From assembly GCA_903837555.1 (NCBI GenBank), contig CAILUV010000098.1:1-64000 (forward strand): a stretch of 64,000 nt of DNA, read 5' to 3'. This stretch comes from an uncultured Alphaproteobacteria bacterium. Lineage in GTDB: Bacteria > Pseudomonadota > Alphaproteobacteria > Micropepsales > Micropepsaceae. Positions 20,279-32,525 of this stretch are shown here, one piece after another. The notes beneath the pieces are model-generated. The model was not told the DNA's origin. It did not search any database and saw only the letters and a program-made list of their open reading frames with translations. The translations under genes were made by a program, and so were the position numbers. Positions within the stretch are counted from its first letter, which is position 1, and each line of letters opens with the position of its first letter.

Positions 20279-20773
20279 TTAGTTCAGCTTTTCGCCGACG
20301 CCCTTGATGCTGTCGGCGATCAGGCCGCTGGCGCGCTTTTCGTCCAGCTTGGCCACGATCAGCTTCTGCGCGGCCGACACGGCGGCATCGGCGGCCAGGC
20401 CGCGGATTTCGTTCACCGCCGCGGCTTCCGCCTGGGCGATCTTTTCCTGGGCAGCGGCTTCACGGCGGGCGATCTGGGCCTTCAGTGCGACGCGGGACTC
20501 TTCGGCGAAGCGGGCGGCTTCGGCCTTGGCGTCGGCCACGATGGCCTGGGCTTCGGCTTCAGCGCCGGCGGCGCGCTTCTGATAGTCGGCGAGCAGGACG
20601 GCAGCTTCGGCGCGCAGGCGCTTGGCTTCGTCCAGTTCGGCGGCAATCATCGCGGCGCGCTCGTCCAGCATCTTGCCCACGAGACCCGGCACGCCCTTCC
20701 AGAGCAGCAGGCCCACGACCAGGATGAAGCCGAGATATTCCCAGGTGTGATGGTCGGCGAGGATATGGCCCAT
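20279..20773 (-). CDS. atpF: F0F1 ATP synthase subunit B
   Basis: N-terminal TM then long charged coiled coil; adjacent to the B' and c subunits. Confidence 0.88.
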   Translation of the reverse strand: MGHILADHHTWEYLGFILVVGLLLWKGVPGLVGKMLDERAAMIAAELDEAKRLRAEAAVLLADYQKRAAGAEAEAQAIVADAKAEAARFAEESRVALKAQIARREAAAQEKIAQAEAAAVNEIRGLAADAAVSAAQKLIVAKLDEKRASGLIADSIKGVGEKLN

Positions 20774-20776
20774 GGC

Positions 20777-21304
20777 TTAGTTCCCAACCGCCTTGGCGGC
20801 TTCGTCGGACGAGACCTTGTCGCCGGTCAGCCGCTCGACGATCGCGATGGCCGCGTCGCGGGCGGCGGTGCCGACCGTGGCCTTGGCAGATTCGCGGGTG
20901 GCGTTAATGCGGGCGTCGGCGGCAGCCATCGCCTTGGCGGCTTCGGCATCGGCGTCCGCCTTGGCCTTGGCGATTTCACCGTTCAGCGACTGGCGGGTTT
21001 CTTCGGCCAGGGCGTTGGCGCGGCTGCGCGCATTCGCCAGGGACGTTTCATAACCCGCCTGGGCCGCTTCGGCTTCGGCGCGGGCCTTGCTGGCTTCAGC
21101 GATGGCGCTGTTGATGGCGCTGCGCCGGCTGGTGATCACGCCATTGATGCGCGGACCCGCCACCCGCCACACCACGGTGAACAGGAACGCAAACGTCACC
21201 ACCAACCAGAAAATCTGGGTGGGAAAGGTGGACGTATCCAGCGGCGGAAATCCGCCTTCCTGCGGATGTTCCGTCGTGGCAGTGGTGTGAACGGGCTCTG
21301 CCAA
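20777..21304 (-). CDS. atpF': F0F1 ATP synthase subunit B'
   Basis: TFPTQIFWLVVTFAFLFTVVWRVAGPRI then coiled coil; duplicated b-type subunit. Confidence 0.88.
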   Translation of the reverse strand: MAEPVHTTATTEHPQEGGFPPLDTSTFPTQIFWLVVTFAFLFTVVWRVAGPRINGVITSRRSAINSAIAEASKARAEAEAAQAGYETSLANARSRANALAEETRQSLNGEIAKAKADADAEAAKAMAAADARINATRESAKATVGTAARDAAIAIVERLTGDKVSSDEAAKAVGN

Positions 21305-21308
21305 GGTA

Positions 21309-21533
21309 TCAGCCGTACAGGATGATCATGGCCACGAGCAGGCCGAACAGGCCGGTGGCTTCGCAGAGCGCGAAGCCCAGCAGCAGGTTGGTGGTCTGGC
21401 TGGCAGCAGCGCCCGGATTGCGCAGCGCGCCCGACAGGTAGGCGCTGAACACGTTACCGATGCCGATACCGGCGCCGATCAGCGCGAAGCAGGCAAGGCC
21501 CGCGCCAATCATCTTTGCAGCTTCAACTTCCAT
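21309..21533 (-). CDS. atpE: F0F1 ATP synthase subunit c
   Basis: 74 aa; GAGIGIGNVFSAYLSGALRNPGAA...ALCEATGLFGLLVAMIILYG. Confidence 0.94.
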   Translation of the reverse strand: MEVEAAKMIGAGLACFALIGAGIGIGNVFSAYLSGALRNPGAAASQTTNLLLGFALCEATGLFGLLVAMIILYG

Positions 21534-21553
21534 AGTAATTCCCTTCTTGGATT

Positions 21554-22315
21554 TTAGTGTTGATCGTGGAGATGGAGAGCTTCGTTGAGATAGATGCAGG
21601 TCAGGATCGCGAAGACATAGGCCTGCAGGAAGGCAACCAGCAGCTCGAGCAGCATGATCGCGACGATCAGCAGCATCGGGCCGATGGAGAGAAGCGAGAG
21701 CACGCCGCCAGCGGCGCCCAGCGACACCACGAAACCGGCGAACACGCCCAGCATGGTGTGACCCGCGAGCATGTTGGCGAACAGACGGACGGCCAGGCTG
21801 ATCGGGCGCGTCATGAACGAAATGAATTCGATCGGGATCAGCAGCGGCAGCAGATAGACCGGCGCATGCGGCACGAACAGCTTCAGGAAGCCGATGCCGT
21901 GCTTCATGAAGCCGGTGACAATGACCACCAGCATGACGAGGCTGGACAGCGCGAAGGTTACGGCGATCTGGCTGGTCACGGTGAAGGTGCCGGGCACCAT
22001 GCCGAAGAAGTTGCAGCAGACCACGAAGATGAACAGCGTGAAGACGAAGGGGAAGAATTTCAGTCCGCTCGGTCCGGTCGTCGAATGGATCATGTTCGCG
22101 ACGAATTCGTAGGACACTTCGGCCAGCGACTGCCCGCGTGTCGGCACCAGGCGGCCCGGCTTGGCGGCAAGGCTGAGGAACACCGAGGCGACGACCGCCA
22201 CCAGCACCATCATCGCGGCCTGGTTGGTGAAATGGATGGCGTGACCGCCGATCTGGAAGAGGGGGGCCTCAACCAGCGGCTTGATGGCGAACTGCTCCAT
22301 CGGGTTCATGGCCAC
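21554..22315 (-). CDS. atpB: F0F1 ATP synthase subunit a
   Basis: PIEFISFMTRPISLAVRLFANMLAGHTML. Confidence 0.94.
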   Translation of the reverse strand: MAMNPMEQFAIKPLVEAPLFQIGGHAIHFTNQAAMMVLVAVVASVFLSLAAKPGRLVPTRGQSLAEVSYEFVANMIHSTTGPSGLKFFPFVFTLFIFVVCCNFFGMVPGTFTVTSQIAVTFALSSLVMLVVIVTGFMKHGIGFLKLFVPHAPVYLLPLLIPIEFISFMTRPISLAVRLFANMLAGHTMLGVFAGFVVSLGAAGGVLSLLSIGPMLLIVAIMLLELLVAFLQAYVFAILTCIYLNEALHLHDQH

Positions 22316-22321
22316 GAACTG

Positions 22322-22657
22322 TTACTCCTCAGGCTTCGACGCGGGCTTGGCCGCGATCTCGGCGTTGATCTCTTTTGCCGTGCGCATCACGTTGCGGATG
22401 CCCGCCGCTGCGCCCAGCATGAAAAATACAATCAGGAAAACCGGTTTGGTCTGATATCCGATTCCGGCAAACAGCCAGTCGATACCCCATCCCAGTCCTC
22501 CGCCCACGACCACGCCCGCAACCAGATCGGTGGTTAGGCGGCCGGCGATGCCCAGTGGCGACGGTGCCGGACGCTTGTCCCGTGCAGTCTGCCGTGCCTG
22601 GGCCTCATCCACCCGCCTGCCCAGTTCGTTCAGCCTGTCGGGGTCGGGAGCCGTCAA
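22322..22657 (-). CDS. atpI: ATP synthase protein I / AtpZ-type protein
   Basis: Two TM helices, GLGWGIDWLFAGIGYQTKPVFLIVFFMLGAAAGIRNVMR; first gene of the F0 run. Confidence 0.85.
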   Translation of the reverse strand: MTAPDPDRLNELGRRVDEAQARQTARDKRPAPSPLGIAGRLTTDLVAGVVVGGGLGWGIDWLFAGIGYQTKPVFLIVFFMLGAAAGIRNVMRTAKEINAEIAAKPASKPEE

Positions 22658-22722
22658 AACCGTCTCCTAAGTGCCGAAAAACCGTTCAAAAAGGGCCTTT
22701 GCAGCGCATCAAAGGCGGGCGG

Positions 22723-22751
22723 ACCATATGTGCGGCCCCCAAGGGTGTCAA
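22723..22751 (-). promoter_or_regulatory. Sigma70-type promoter for the F0 ATP synthase operon
   Basis: Minus strand TTGACA (22751-22746), 17-nt spacer, TATGGT (22728-22723); lies ~65 nt upstream of the atpI start. Confidence 0.65.
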
Positions 22752-22854
22752 GAATGACAGACTGCTGCAAACCTCTGACATAAAAGGATAATATGCGGGC
22801 GCGGCAAAACGCCGAGCGCTTTTAGGCGCTTACCCGCAGAATCACCGGTGAGGC

Positions 22855-25800
22855 TTATTCCGCCGCTATCTTTTCGGCTTCGGCCAGGGACACCGACACC
22901 AGCTGGCTGACGCCACGTTCCGCCATGGTGATGCCGAACAGGCGGTCCATGCGGCTCATGGTCAGGGCATGGTGGGTGATGACCAGGAAGCGGGTGCCCG
23001 ACATGCCGGTCATCTGGGTCAGCATCTTGCAGAAGCGTTCGACGTTGGCGTCGTCCAGCGGGGCGTCGACTTCGTCCAGCACGCAGACCGGGGCAGGGTT
23101 CACCAGGAACACCGCGAAGATCAGCGCCATGGCGGTCAGGGCCTGTTCGCCGCCCGACAGCAGGGCGAGCGACTGCAGCCGCTTGCCCGGCGGGCGGGCG
23201 AAGATTTCCAGGCCCGCTTCCAGCGGATCTTCGGATTCGGTGAAGGTGAGCTTGGCTTCGCCGCCTTCGAACAGCTTGGTGAAAAGCTCCTTGAAGTTGG
23301 CGTTGACCTTTTCGAACGAGGCCAGCAGGCGTTCGCGCCCCTCCTTGTTCAGGCTCTGGATGCCGCGGCGCAGGCGGTCGATGGCGCCGGTCAGGTCGTC
23401 GCGGTCGGCCGTAAGCGTGGTGAGGCGATTTTCCTGTTCGGTCGCTTCTTCCTCGGCGCGCAGATTGACGCCGCCAAGCTGCTCGCGTTCCTGCTTGAGG
23501 CGCTCAACGCGTTTTTCCGCCTGTTCCAGCGGCGGCAGTTCTTCGCCGTCCTTGATCTCGGCGCGTTCGGCCAGATCGGCGGGGGTGCATTCCAGTTCGT
23601 CCTGAATGCGGGTCTTGAGTTCTTCGATCCGCTGCGCGGCGCTTTCCGACAGCGCCTGGGCGCGGGCGCGTTCTTCGCGCGCGCTCGACAGCGCCGCATC
23701 GGCAAGCTTGGCGTGCTTGTCGGCTTCGGCCAGAACGGTCTCGGCTTCCTGGCGCGCGTCCGAGGTTTCCTTGCGCGCGGTTTCCGCCGTGGCGATCGCA
23801 TCCATCAGCGCGTTGCGCTTGTCGGCGATCTGCTGCGGCAGTTCTTCGGCCGCTGCCAGTTCAACGCCCAGCTCTTCCTGGCGGCGCGTCAGTTCGGCGA
23901 CGTGCGTCGAAGCATCGGCTTTGCGGGCATTCCAGCGGCCTTGCTCATCGGTGATGGCGGCAAGGCGGCGGGCGCGTGCTTTGCCTTCGCGGCGCAGGCT
24001 TTCCAGCGCACCGCGCGCTTCACCGGCCTTGGTGCGCGCATCGGCGGTGCCGCTGCGGGCCTCGGCGACGCTGGCGTTCAGCGCCATGCCGTCGCCCAGC
24101 TCTTCCAGGCCGGCCTCAGCCTGCTGATGCGATTCCTGCGCGGCTTCCACCGACTGGGTGAGGCGGCGGATTTCGGATTCCAGCGAGGCAAGCTGCGAGG
24201 CGCGTTCGGCGGCCGCGCGGGCGGCGCGGGTGGCCTGATCCTGCGCGCCAATCAGCGCCTGTTCGGCGCCGCGTTCCTGCGTTTCGGCTTCGCGCAGATA
24301 TTCGCGCGCCTTTTGCGCGGCTTCCTTGGCGGCGGAATAGTCGGCGAAGTACGTGGCGCGGATTTCACGCGCGGCATCGGTCTCGCCCTGAAGCGCGGTG
24401 AGGCGGTTGCGCTGTGCCAGGCGAATGGCCGATTGCGACGGCGCGTCGGAAGAGGCGGTGAAGCCGTCCCAGCGCCACAGGTCGCCGCGCGCCGACACCA
24501 GGCACTGGCCCGGCTTGAGCTGCTTCTGCAATTCGGCGCCCTGGTCGGGGAACACCAACCCTGTCATGGCGAGGCGGCGATCCAGCGCGGCAGGCGCCTT
24601 GACGAATTCGCTGAGCGGCTTGGCGCCCTGTGGCAGCACCGCGTCGAATTCGAACGCGCCCAGATCGCGCCAGTGATACGGCGAATTGCTGTCGAGCGGG
24701 GCCTGCAGGTCGTCGCCCAGCGCGGCGCCCATGGCCGCTTCGTAACCGGACTGCACCGTTACCGCATCGACCAGCGGCGGGAACAGGCCTTCGCCTTCAG
24801 GATGCAGGAGATCACCCAGCGCCTTTACTTCGGCGGACAGGCGATTGACCTCACGTTCCGCATTTTCCAGCGGCTCGCGCGCGGCGGCTTCACGGGCTTC
24901 GGCTTCGTGGAAACGGGTGCGGGCTTCGCCTGCGGCGCTGCGGGCGGCTTCCGACGCGCCGCGGGCGCGTTCGGTTTGCGCTTCCGCGGCGTGAACGTCA
25001 GGGGCGTCCTTGGCCTGTTCCAGCGCGGCATCCAGGCGCGCCTGCGCGTCGGAAAGCTGGCTGGTGCTGGAATCCAGCAGCGCGGCGGCCAGGCTGCGGC
25101 CCCGTTCCAGACTGGACTTCTTGGCGTTCCATTCGGCGAGTTCACGGTTGAGCTGTTCCAGCAGCTTTTCCGCATCACTCAGGCTCTGCGCCATTTCATT
25201 GGCTAGCGTCTCGGCGGCGGCCAGGTCTTCGCCGGCATTTTCGCTGGCGGTGTTCAGGGCGCGTTCTTCCTCGCCCAGCGTGGCCAGCGCGCTGTCGGCG
25301 TCGCGTTCCAGTGCCTGCTCGCGTTCGGTATCGGCGGCGCCCTGCGCGATGAGCTGGCGGATGCGCTGCGCCGCTTCGCGGGCGCGCTGTTCTTCGGCAT
25401 CGAGCTGCTCGCGCTGGGCGATCAGGCGGTGATGGGCGGCGGCGCGTTCGGCTTCGGCCTGGCGCAGCGGCGGCAGGATGGTGGCGGCTTCGCTCTGCAC
25501 CGTCGACGCCTTGGCGGCGACATCGGTGGCCGTGGCGACGGCGGCGGCAGCAGCGGACAATTCTTCGGCCGACACGGCCGCCTTGGCCTCGGCGGCGGTC
25601 CAGCGCAGGTAATGGGCGAGGGCTTCCGCCTTGCGGATGTGACCCGACAGGTTGCGGTAGCGCGAGGCCTGACGCGCCTGGCGCTTCAGGCTGGCGACCT
25701 GGCCTTCGACTTCGCGGATGACGTCTTCCAGCCGCGACAGGTTGGTTTCGGCGGCGCGCAGGCGCAATTCGGCTTCGTGGCGGCGCTGATGCAGGCCGCC

Positions 25801-26310
25801 GATGCCGGCGGCTTCTTCCAGGATGGCGCGGCGCGCCAGCGGCTTTTGCGAAATCAGCAGGCCGATCTGGCCCTGGCGCACGAACGCGGTCGAGCCCGCA
25901 CCCGAAGATGCGTCGGCGAAGAAAATCTGCACATCGCGCTGGCGCACGTCGCGGCCATTGATCCGGTAGACGCTGCCGGCCTCGCGCTCGATGCGGCGCG
26001 ACACTTCGATCGTGTCGCAGTCGGTATAAGGGGCGCCCGCGGTGCCGTCGGTATTGTCGATGAAAATCGTCACTTCGGCGACGTTGCGCGCCGGGCGTCC
26101 GGCGCTGCCGGCGAAGATCACATCGTCCATTTCGCTGCCGCGCACGGAGGAGGGACGGGTTTCGCCCATCACCCAGCGCATGGCATCAAACAGGTTGGAT
26201 TTGCCGCAGCCGTTCGGGCCGATCACGGCGGTCAGGCCGGGCTCGACGAAAAGCTCCGTCGGTTCGACGAAGGACTTGAAACCGGAAAGCCTGAGGCGTG
26301 TGAACTTCAA
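22855..26310 (-). CDS. smc: Chromosome segregation protein SMC
   Basis: MKFTRLRLSGFKSFVEPTEL, GPNGCGKSNLFDAMRWVMGE, C-terminal LLSGGEQALTAMALIFAVF...VLDEVDAPLDDANV. Confidence 0.96.
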   Translation of the reverse strand: MKFTRLRLSGFKSFVEPTELFVEPGLTAVIGPNGCGKSNLFDAMRWVMGETRPSSVRGSEMDDVIFAGSAGRPARNVAEVTIFIDNTDGTAGAPYTDCDTIEVSRRIEREAGSVYRINGRDVRQRDVQIFFADASSGAGSTAFVRQGQIGLLISQKPLARRAILEEAAGIGGLHQRRHEAELRLRAAETNLSRLEDVIREVEGQVASLKRQARQASRYRNLSGHIRKAEALAHYLRWTAAEAKAAVSAEELSAAAAAVATATDVAAKASTVQSEAATILPPLRQAEAERAAAHHRLIAQREQLDAEEQRAREAAQRIRQLIAQGAADTEREQALERDADSALATLGEEERALNTASENAGEDLAAAETLANEMAQSLSDAEKLLEQLNRELAEWNAKKSSLERGRSLAAALLDSSTSQLSDAQARLDAALEQAKDAPDVHAAEAQTERARGASEAARSAAGEARTRFHEAEAREAAAREPLENAEREVNRLSAEVKALGDLLHPEGEGLFPPLVDAVTVQSGYEAAMGAALGDDLQAPLDSNSPYHWRDLGAFEFDAVLPQGAKPLSEFVKAPAALDRRLAMTGLVFPDQGAELQKQLKPGQCLVSARGDLWRWDGFTASSDAPSQSAIRLAQRNRLTALQGETDAAREIRATYFADYSAAKEAAQKAREYLREAETQERGAEQALIGAQDQATRAARAAAERASQLASLESEIRRLTQSVEAAQESHQQAEAGLEELGDGMALNASVAEARSGTADARTKAGEARGALESLRREGKARARRLAAITDEQGRWNARKADASTHVAELTRRQEELGVELAAAEELPQQIADKRNALMDAIATAETARKETSDARQEAETVLAEADKHAKLADAALSSAREERARAQALSESAAQRIEELKTRIQDELECTPADLAERAEIKDGEELPPLEQAEKRVERLKQEREQLGGVNLRAEEEATEQENRLTTLTADRDDLTGAIDRLRRGIQSLNKEGRERLLASFEKVNANFKELFTKLFEGGEAKLTFTESEDPLEAGLEIFARPPGKRLQSLALLSGGEQALTAMALIFAVFLVNPAPVCVLDEVDAPLDDANVERFCKMLTQMTGMSGTRFLVITHHALTMSRMDRLFGITMAERGVSQLVSVSLAEAEKIAAE

Positions 26311-26340
26311 CGTGTATGTCCTTGTACGAAACGGCCCGCC

Positions 26341-26997
26341 TTATTTCTGCTTGGCGAGCTCGTCATCCAAAAGTTTTGCCAGCGTGTCGTAGGCCATGGC
26401 GCCTGAGCCCTGCGAAACACCGTTCAATATCAGGGTCGGTGTGCCCGTTACGTTGTAACGAGCCGCGTCCTCGGCGACCTTGTTGATGCGGTCATCCTCG
26501 GCCGTGTTCACCATGCACTGGTCCACCTGAGCTTCGCTCATGCCCGCGATGCGGCCCAACTGGACCAGACCGGCACGAACGCCTTCAGGGGACTGCACCC
26601 CATATTCGACGTTCCATTTGCGGTGATTCCGGAACAGCAGGTCAACGAAGCTGAAGTACTTATCCTCAGGCAGACAACGGGCGATTTTTTCCGCGGCCCC
26701 GTCATCCGCGCGCAGCGGGAACAGGCGGAACACGTACAAAATCTTGCCGGTATCGATGTAATTGGTCTTCAGGCGCGGGAATGTGTTCTCGTTGAAGGCG
26801 GCGCAGGCCGGGCAGGTATGTGCGGCATATTCGATCAGCACCACCTTGGATTTGGGATTGCCCAGGGTGCGGTCGCTGGGCAGGATCTCGTAATTCAGCC
26901 CCGAAGTGGTGGCTTTTTCCTCTTCGCCGCAGGCTGCCAGACCGACGGTCATTAGCGCCATCAGACCCAGAGCGAGTAGGGGATTCTTGACCAACAC
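26341..26997 (-). CDS. DsbA/thioredoxin-fold lipoprotein, CPAC active site
   Basis: Lipobox-like VGLAAC; YAAHTCPACAAFNENTFP; TGTPTLILNG. Confidence 0.87.
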   Translation of the reverse strand: MLVKNPLLALGLMALMTVGLAACGEEEKATTSGLNYEILPSDRTLGNPKSKVVLIEYAAHTCPACAAFNENTFPRLKTNYIDTGKILYVFRLFPLRADDGAAEKIARCLPEDKYFSFVDLLFRNHRKWNVEYGVQSPEGVRAGLVQLGRIAGMSEAQVDQCMVNTAEDDRINKVAEDAARYNVTGTPTLILNGVSQGSGAMAYDTLAKLLDDELAKQK

Positions 26998-27092
26998 GGG
27001 CGACTCTCCACCGAGATTACCCCGTGTTTTTGGCAGAGATCGGCATTTGGGTCCACAAATCCGGACCCATTCCTAAAGCCTTGCACAGGCTT

Positions 27093-27761
27093 TTATTTTT
27101 GCGCCAGCGCGGCGTCCAAAGCCTTGGCCAGCGGGGCATATTCGGCCACATCGGGGGTCAAGACACCGTTAATGACCAGCGAGGGTGTCGAGCTGAGCTT
27201 GTAGCGTTCGACACCGTCCTGGGCGACCTGATTGATGATGGCGTCGCGCTTGGTATCGGCGATGCAGACTTCAAATTCGGCTTCGGTCTTGCCGAACTTC
27301 TGCCACTGCTTGAGCAGCCCGCCGCGCACGTCGGTCACGCCATACATGTCATCCCATTCGCGCTGGCTGCGGAACAGGTTGTCCATGAACTCGAAATACT
27401 TTTCGCGCGGCTGGCAGCGGGCGAGCTTTTCCGCCACGCCGTCGGCGGCCGCGAGCGGCAGCACGCGGAACACGTAAAACACCTTGCCGGTGTCGATGTA
27501 GTTCTTCTTCAGCGGCGGGAAGGTCTCTTCCGCGAAATGGGCGCAGTGCGGGCAGCGCGGGGCCGCGTATTCTATCAGCACGACCTTGGCCTTGGGATTG
27601 CCCATGGTCATGTCGTCCGGGGTGACGACGTAGTTGGCGCCTTTGACGTCGGCGGCCAGGGCCGGCGTGGTGCTGCTTTGGCCGTTCAGATGCCAGACAA
27701 GGGCCGCGCCGCCAGCGGCAACTGCGATCACGACTGCGGCGATGATGGCTTTACGCGACAC
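27093..27761 (-). CDS. DsbA/thioredoxin-fold protein, CPHC active site
   Basis: YAAPRCPHCAHFAEETFPP; SSTPSLVINGVL; N-terminal hydrophobic anchor. Confidence 0.88.
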   Translation of the reverse strand: MSRKAIIAAVVIAVAAGGAALVWHLNGQSSTTPALAADVKGANYVVTPDDMTMGNPKAKVVLIEYAAPRCPHCAHFAEETFPPLKKNYIDTGKVFYVFRVLPLAAADGVAEKLARCQPREKYFEFMDNLFRSQREWDDMYGVTDVRGGLLKQWQKFGKTEAEFEVCIADTKRDAIINQVAQDGVERYKLSSTPSLVINGVLTPDVAEYAPLAKALDAALAQK

Positions 27762-27814
27762 GGCGGCCTCCCGGTTTTTATTGCTTTTCGCACAGGAAGG
27801 GCGGCGCGGTCTAC

Positions 27815-28304
27815 TTAGGACCGGCGTTTCGCAAGCGCCTGAATCGCCCGGGCGAGGCCTTCGGGCCCTTCAAAGCGGCGGCTGGGGTCGGACGGCGGCA
27901 GCGGTCCGGCGGACTTTTGCGGCTTGGGCTTGGGCTGAGGCGGCAGCAGCGGACTTTGCGAGAATTTGACCTGATTGACGGCCGCGCGGCCCAGATAGGT
28001 GTTGATGCGCTCGCACAGCGCGCGTTTTTCGTGGCCCAGGAACAGCGCCGCGCCAGGCGCCGCGCGCAAGGTTAGGATACCGCCGGACGGGCCTTCGCTG
28101 TATTTCAGCGGCTGGGCGATGCGGGCCACTTCGGGCCCGGCGATTTCCTTCCAGCGCAGCACCAGTGAGGGGTCCCGAAAGCCTGCGCGCGCGAAGGCGG
28201 ATGCGCCCGCCATGCTGGCGTCCTGGCCCACAGGCGTGGAGCGGCCGCGCCGCTGGGGCGGCGGTTCTTGTATGGGCGCTTGTATGGTTTCCGGCGTTCG
28301 GGCC

Positions 28305-28306
<2 letters not shown>
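27815..28306 (-). CDS. DUF721 / DciA-like protein
   Basis: DPSLVLRWKEIAGPEVARIAQPLKYSEGPSGGILTLRAAPGAALFLGHEKRALCERINTYLGRAAV. Confidence 0.82.
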
Positions 28307-30605
<2,299 letters not shown>

Positions 30606-30640
30606 ATCCCCACACCAGATGTGGTGGGTTGGGACAAAAA

Positions 30641-31291
30641 TTATTCGCCCGCCAGCAGTATCGGCTCACCTGTGCCCGGGTCGCGGCCCAGAAGCAGGTT
30701 GCGGATGGGGCCGAAGCTGCGCCGGTGATGGATGGTCACGCCATGGGCGCGCAGGCCAGAATAATGCTCGGCGGTGCCATAGCCCTTGTTGCTCTTCCAG
30801 TTGTAGCCGGGATGCTGGTCGTGCAGCGCCGCCATCATCCGGTCGCGCGTGACCTTGGCGATGATCGACGCCGCCGCGATCGAAACGCTGCGCGCGTCGC
30901 CATCGACCAGCGTGTCGCATTTGCAGGGCAGGGCGGGCGCGTCGTTGCCGTCGACCAGCGCGAATTCCGCCGCCACCGACAGCGCCCGCACCGCGCGCGC
31001 CATTGCCAGATGGGTGGCCTGGCGGATATTCACCAGATCGATCTCTTCCACGCTGGCGTCACCGACACCGACCGCAATCGCCCGCTCCATGATGAGCGGA
31101 AACAGGGCTTCGCGTTCTTCCTCATTCAGTTGCTTGGAGTCGTTGAGGCCCCTGGGAATGCGGCCCCGTTCCAGAATGACGGCTGCCGCCACCACCGGTC
31201 CGGCCAAGGGGCCGCGCCCGGCTTCATCCACGCCGCACACGGGACCAGCAAGGGTCTTCAGCAGGCGAGACTCATAGATGTAATGCGGCAT
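30641..31291 (-). CDS. rnhB: Ribonuclease HII
   Basis: VCGVDEAGRGPLAGPVVAAAV; ASIIAKVTRDRMM. Confidence 0.95.
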   Translation of the reverse strand: MPHYIYESRLLKTLAGPVCGVDEAGRGPLAGPVVAAAVILERGRIPRGLNDSKQLNEEEREALFPLIMERAIAVGVGDASVEEIDLVNIRQATHLAMARAVRALSVAAEFALVDGNDAPALPCKCDTLVDGDARSVSIAAASIIAKVTRDRMMAALHDQHPGYNWKSNKGYGTAEHYSGLRAHGVTIHHRRSFGPIRNLLLGRDPGTGEPILLAGE

Positions 31292-31318
31292 GGCGCTTTA
31301 TACCGCGCGCCGCAAAAA

Positions 31319-31603
31319 TCAGCGCGGGAAAAGACGCGGCTTCCACACCCAGAGCAGCACCATCATGCCGAGTGGATAGGCGAGCTGGGAATTCAGCCAT
31401 TGCGCCATGTCGGGCGGCAGGCGGATGCCGGTGTCAACCAATTGCAGCGCCAGCAGCACCGGCGCGAAGCCCAGCGCCAGCAGGCTCCATATAACGGCTT
31501 TCATGCGCCGTTCGCCCGCACGCACGCGCCGCACAAGCAGGATGGAGAAGCCGTCATCGCGGACAGGCGCCAGCGGCTGGCTGAGGTGTTGGTCAAGATT
31601 CAT
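31319..31603 (-). CDS. Small membrane protein, candidate noncanonical anti-sigma factor
   Basis: 94 aa, two hydrophobic segments; overlaps the 3' end of the ECF sigma gene. Confidence 0.6.
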   Translation of the reverse strand: MNLDQHLSQPLAPVRDDGFSILLVRRVRAGERRMKAVIWSLLALGFAPVLLALQLVDTGIRLPPDMAQWLNSQLAYPLGMMVLLWVWKPRLFPR

Positions 31604-32114
31604 GGTCGTGATCCTTGAGCAGAATTTTGAGTTTTTCGCGGCCCCGCGCAACATGGGATTTCAGGGTGCCCAGCGGCACTTTCATCACCTCGGCGGCTTC
31701 CTCATGCGGCATGCCCAGCGCGAAGCACAGCGTGAGGGCCGAGCGCTCCGGCGGGCGCAGCAGCGCTAGCGCCTTTTCCAGATCAAGTTTCAACGCGGGG
31801 TCGCTTTGCGGCGCGACGCGGTCGTCCATGTCGTCCAGCGGTTCGAGCTTGCGCTTGCGCGCTTCCATCAGGAAGCGCGACCAGGCGATGGCGTATAGCC
31901 AGCCCGCGAAAGAGCCCTTGCCCGCAAACTGCGACAGCTTGCGATGTGCCTCCAGGAAGGTCTCCTGCGCCAGATCGTCGGCCAGCGCGTGATTGCCGCG
32001 CGTCAGGCGGCGCAGGTAACCACGCAAGGGCGACTGATGCTGGCGCACCAGAAATCCGAATGCCGCGACGTCGCCCGCCGCGGCCCGGACTTCGGCCGCT
32101 GCGGCATCAATCAT
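31593..32114 (-). CDS. ECF-type RNA polymerase sigma factor
   Basis: ADDLAQETFLEAHRKLSQF region 2 and PPERSALTLCFALGMPHEEAAEVMKVPLGTLKSHVARGREKL region 4. Confidence 0.92.
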   Translation of the reverse strand: MIDAAAAEVRAAAGDVAAFGFLVRQHQSPLRGYLRRLTRGNHALADDLAQETFLEAHRKLSQFAGKGSFAGWLYAIAWSRFLMEARKRKLEPLDDMDDRVAPQSDPALKLDLEKALALLRPPERSALTLCFALGMPHEEAAEVMKVPLGTLKSHVARGREKLKILLKDHDHES

Positions 32115-32463
32115 GCTTTTTCAGATATCCGGCGATCAGGAGAAGCGCCAGGCCGACACTGATCGGAAAGGCGCTGATGAAGGGCAGGAAGCGCTGATCC
32201 TCATCCGTGGCAGCCCAAGTCGTCAGGGCAATGAAGAAGATCATCAGGCCGATGCCCGCGGCGAGGGACACGATGCCCCCCACCAGGAAGCCCCGCCAGT
32301 CATACAGCTTGCGGCCCTCAATTAGGCCCTGCGGAATGGGCTGGCCTTTTTCCAGGAAACTTTCGATCAGGGCGTTTTTTCGGGCCGCGACATAGCTGTT
32401 TCCCAGCACACCGGCGATCGCGACAGCGCCGATCACCAGCCAGAACACCATTCCCGTATTCAT
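32107..32463 (-). CDS. Hypothetical membrane protein upstream of the ECF sigma gene
   Basis: 118 aa, three hydrophobic segments, overlaps the sigma gene start by 8 bp. Confidence 0.65.
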   Translation of the reverse strand: MNTGMVFWLVIGAVAIAGVLGNSYVAARKNALIESFLEKGQPIPQGLIEGRKLYDWRGFLVGGIVSLAAGIGLMIFFIALTTWAATDEDQRFLPFISAFPISVGLALLLIAGYLKKHD

Positions 32464-32525
32464 CCCTTAACTCCTGCCAGTTCCTCAGACAGGATGCGGC
32501 CAGAAGGCGGGTTGGATGCAAGCCC

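Noticed and set aside
22969-25206. 745-aa plus-strand ORF opposite smc
   Set aside because: Antisense of smc coiled-coil coding; low-complexity FGR/GAR-rich translation with no recognisable family.
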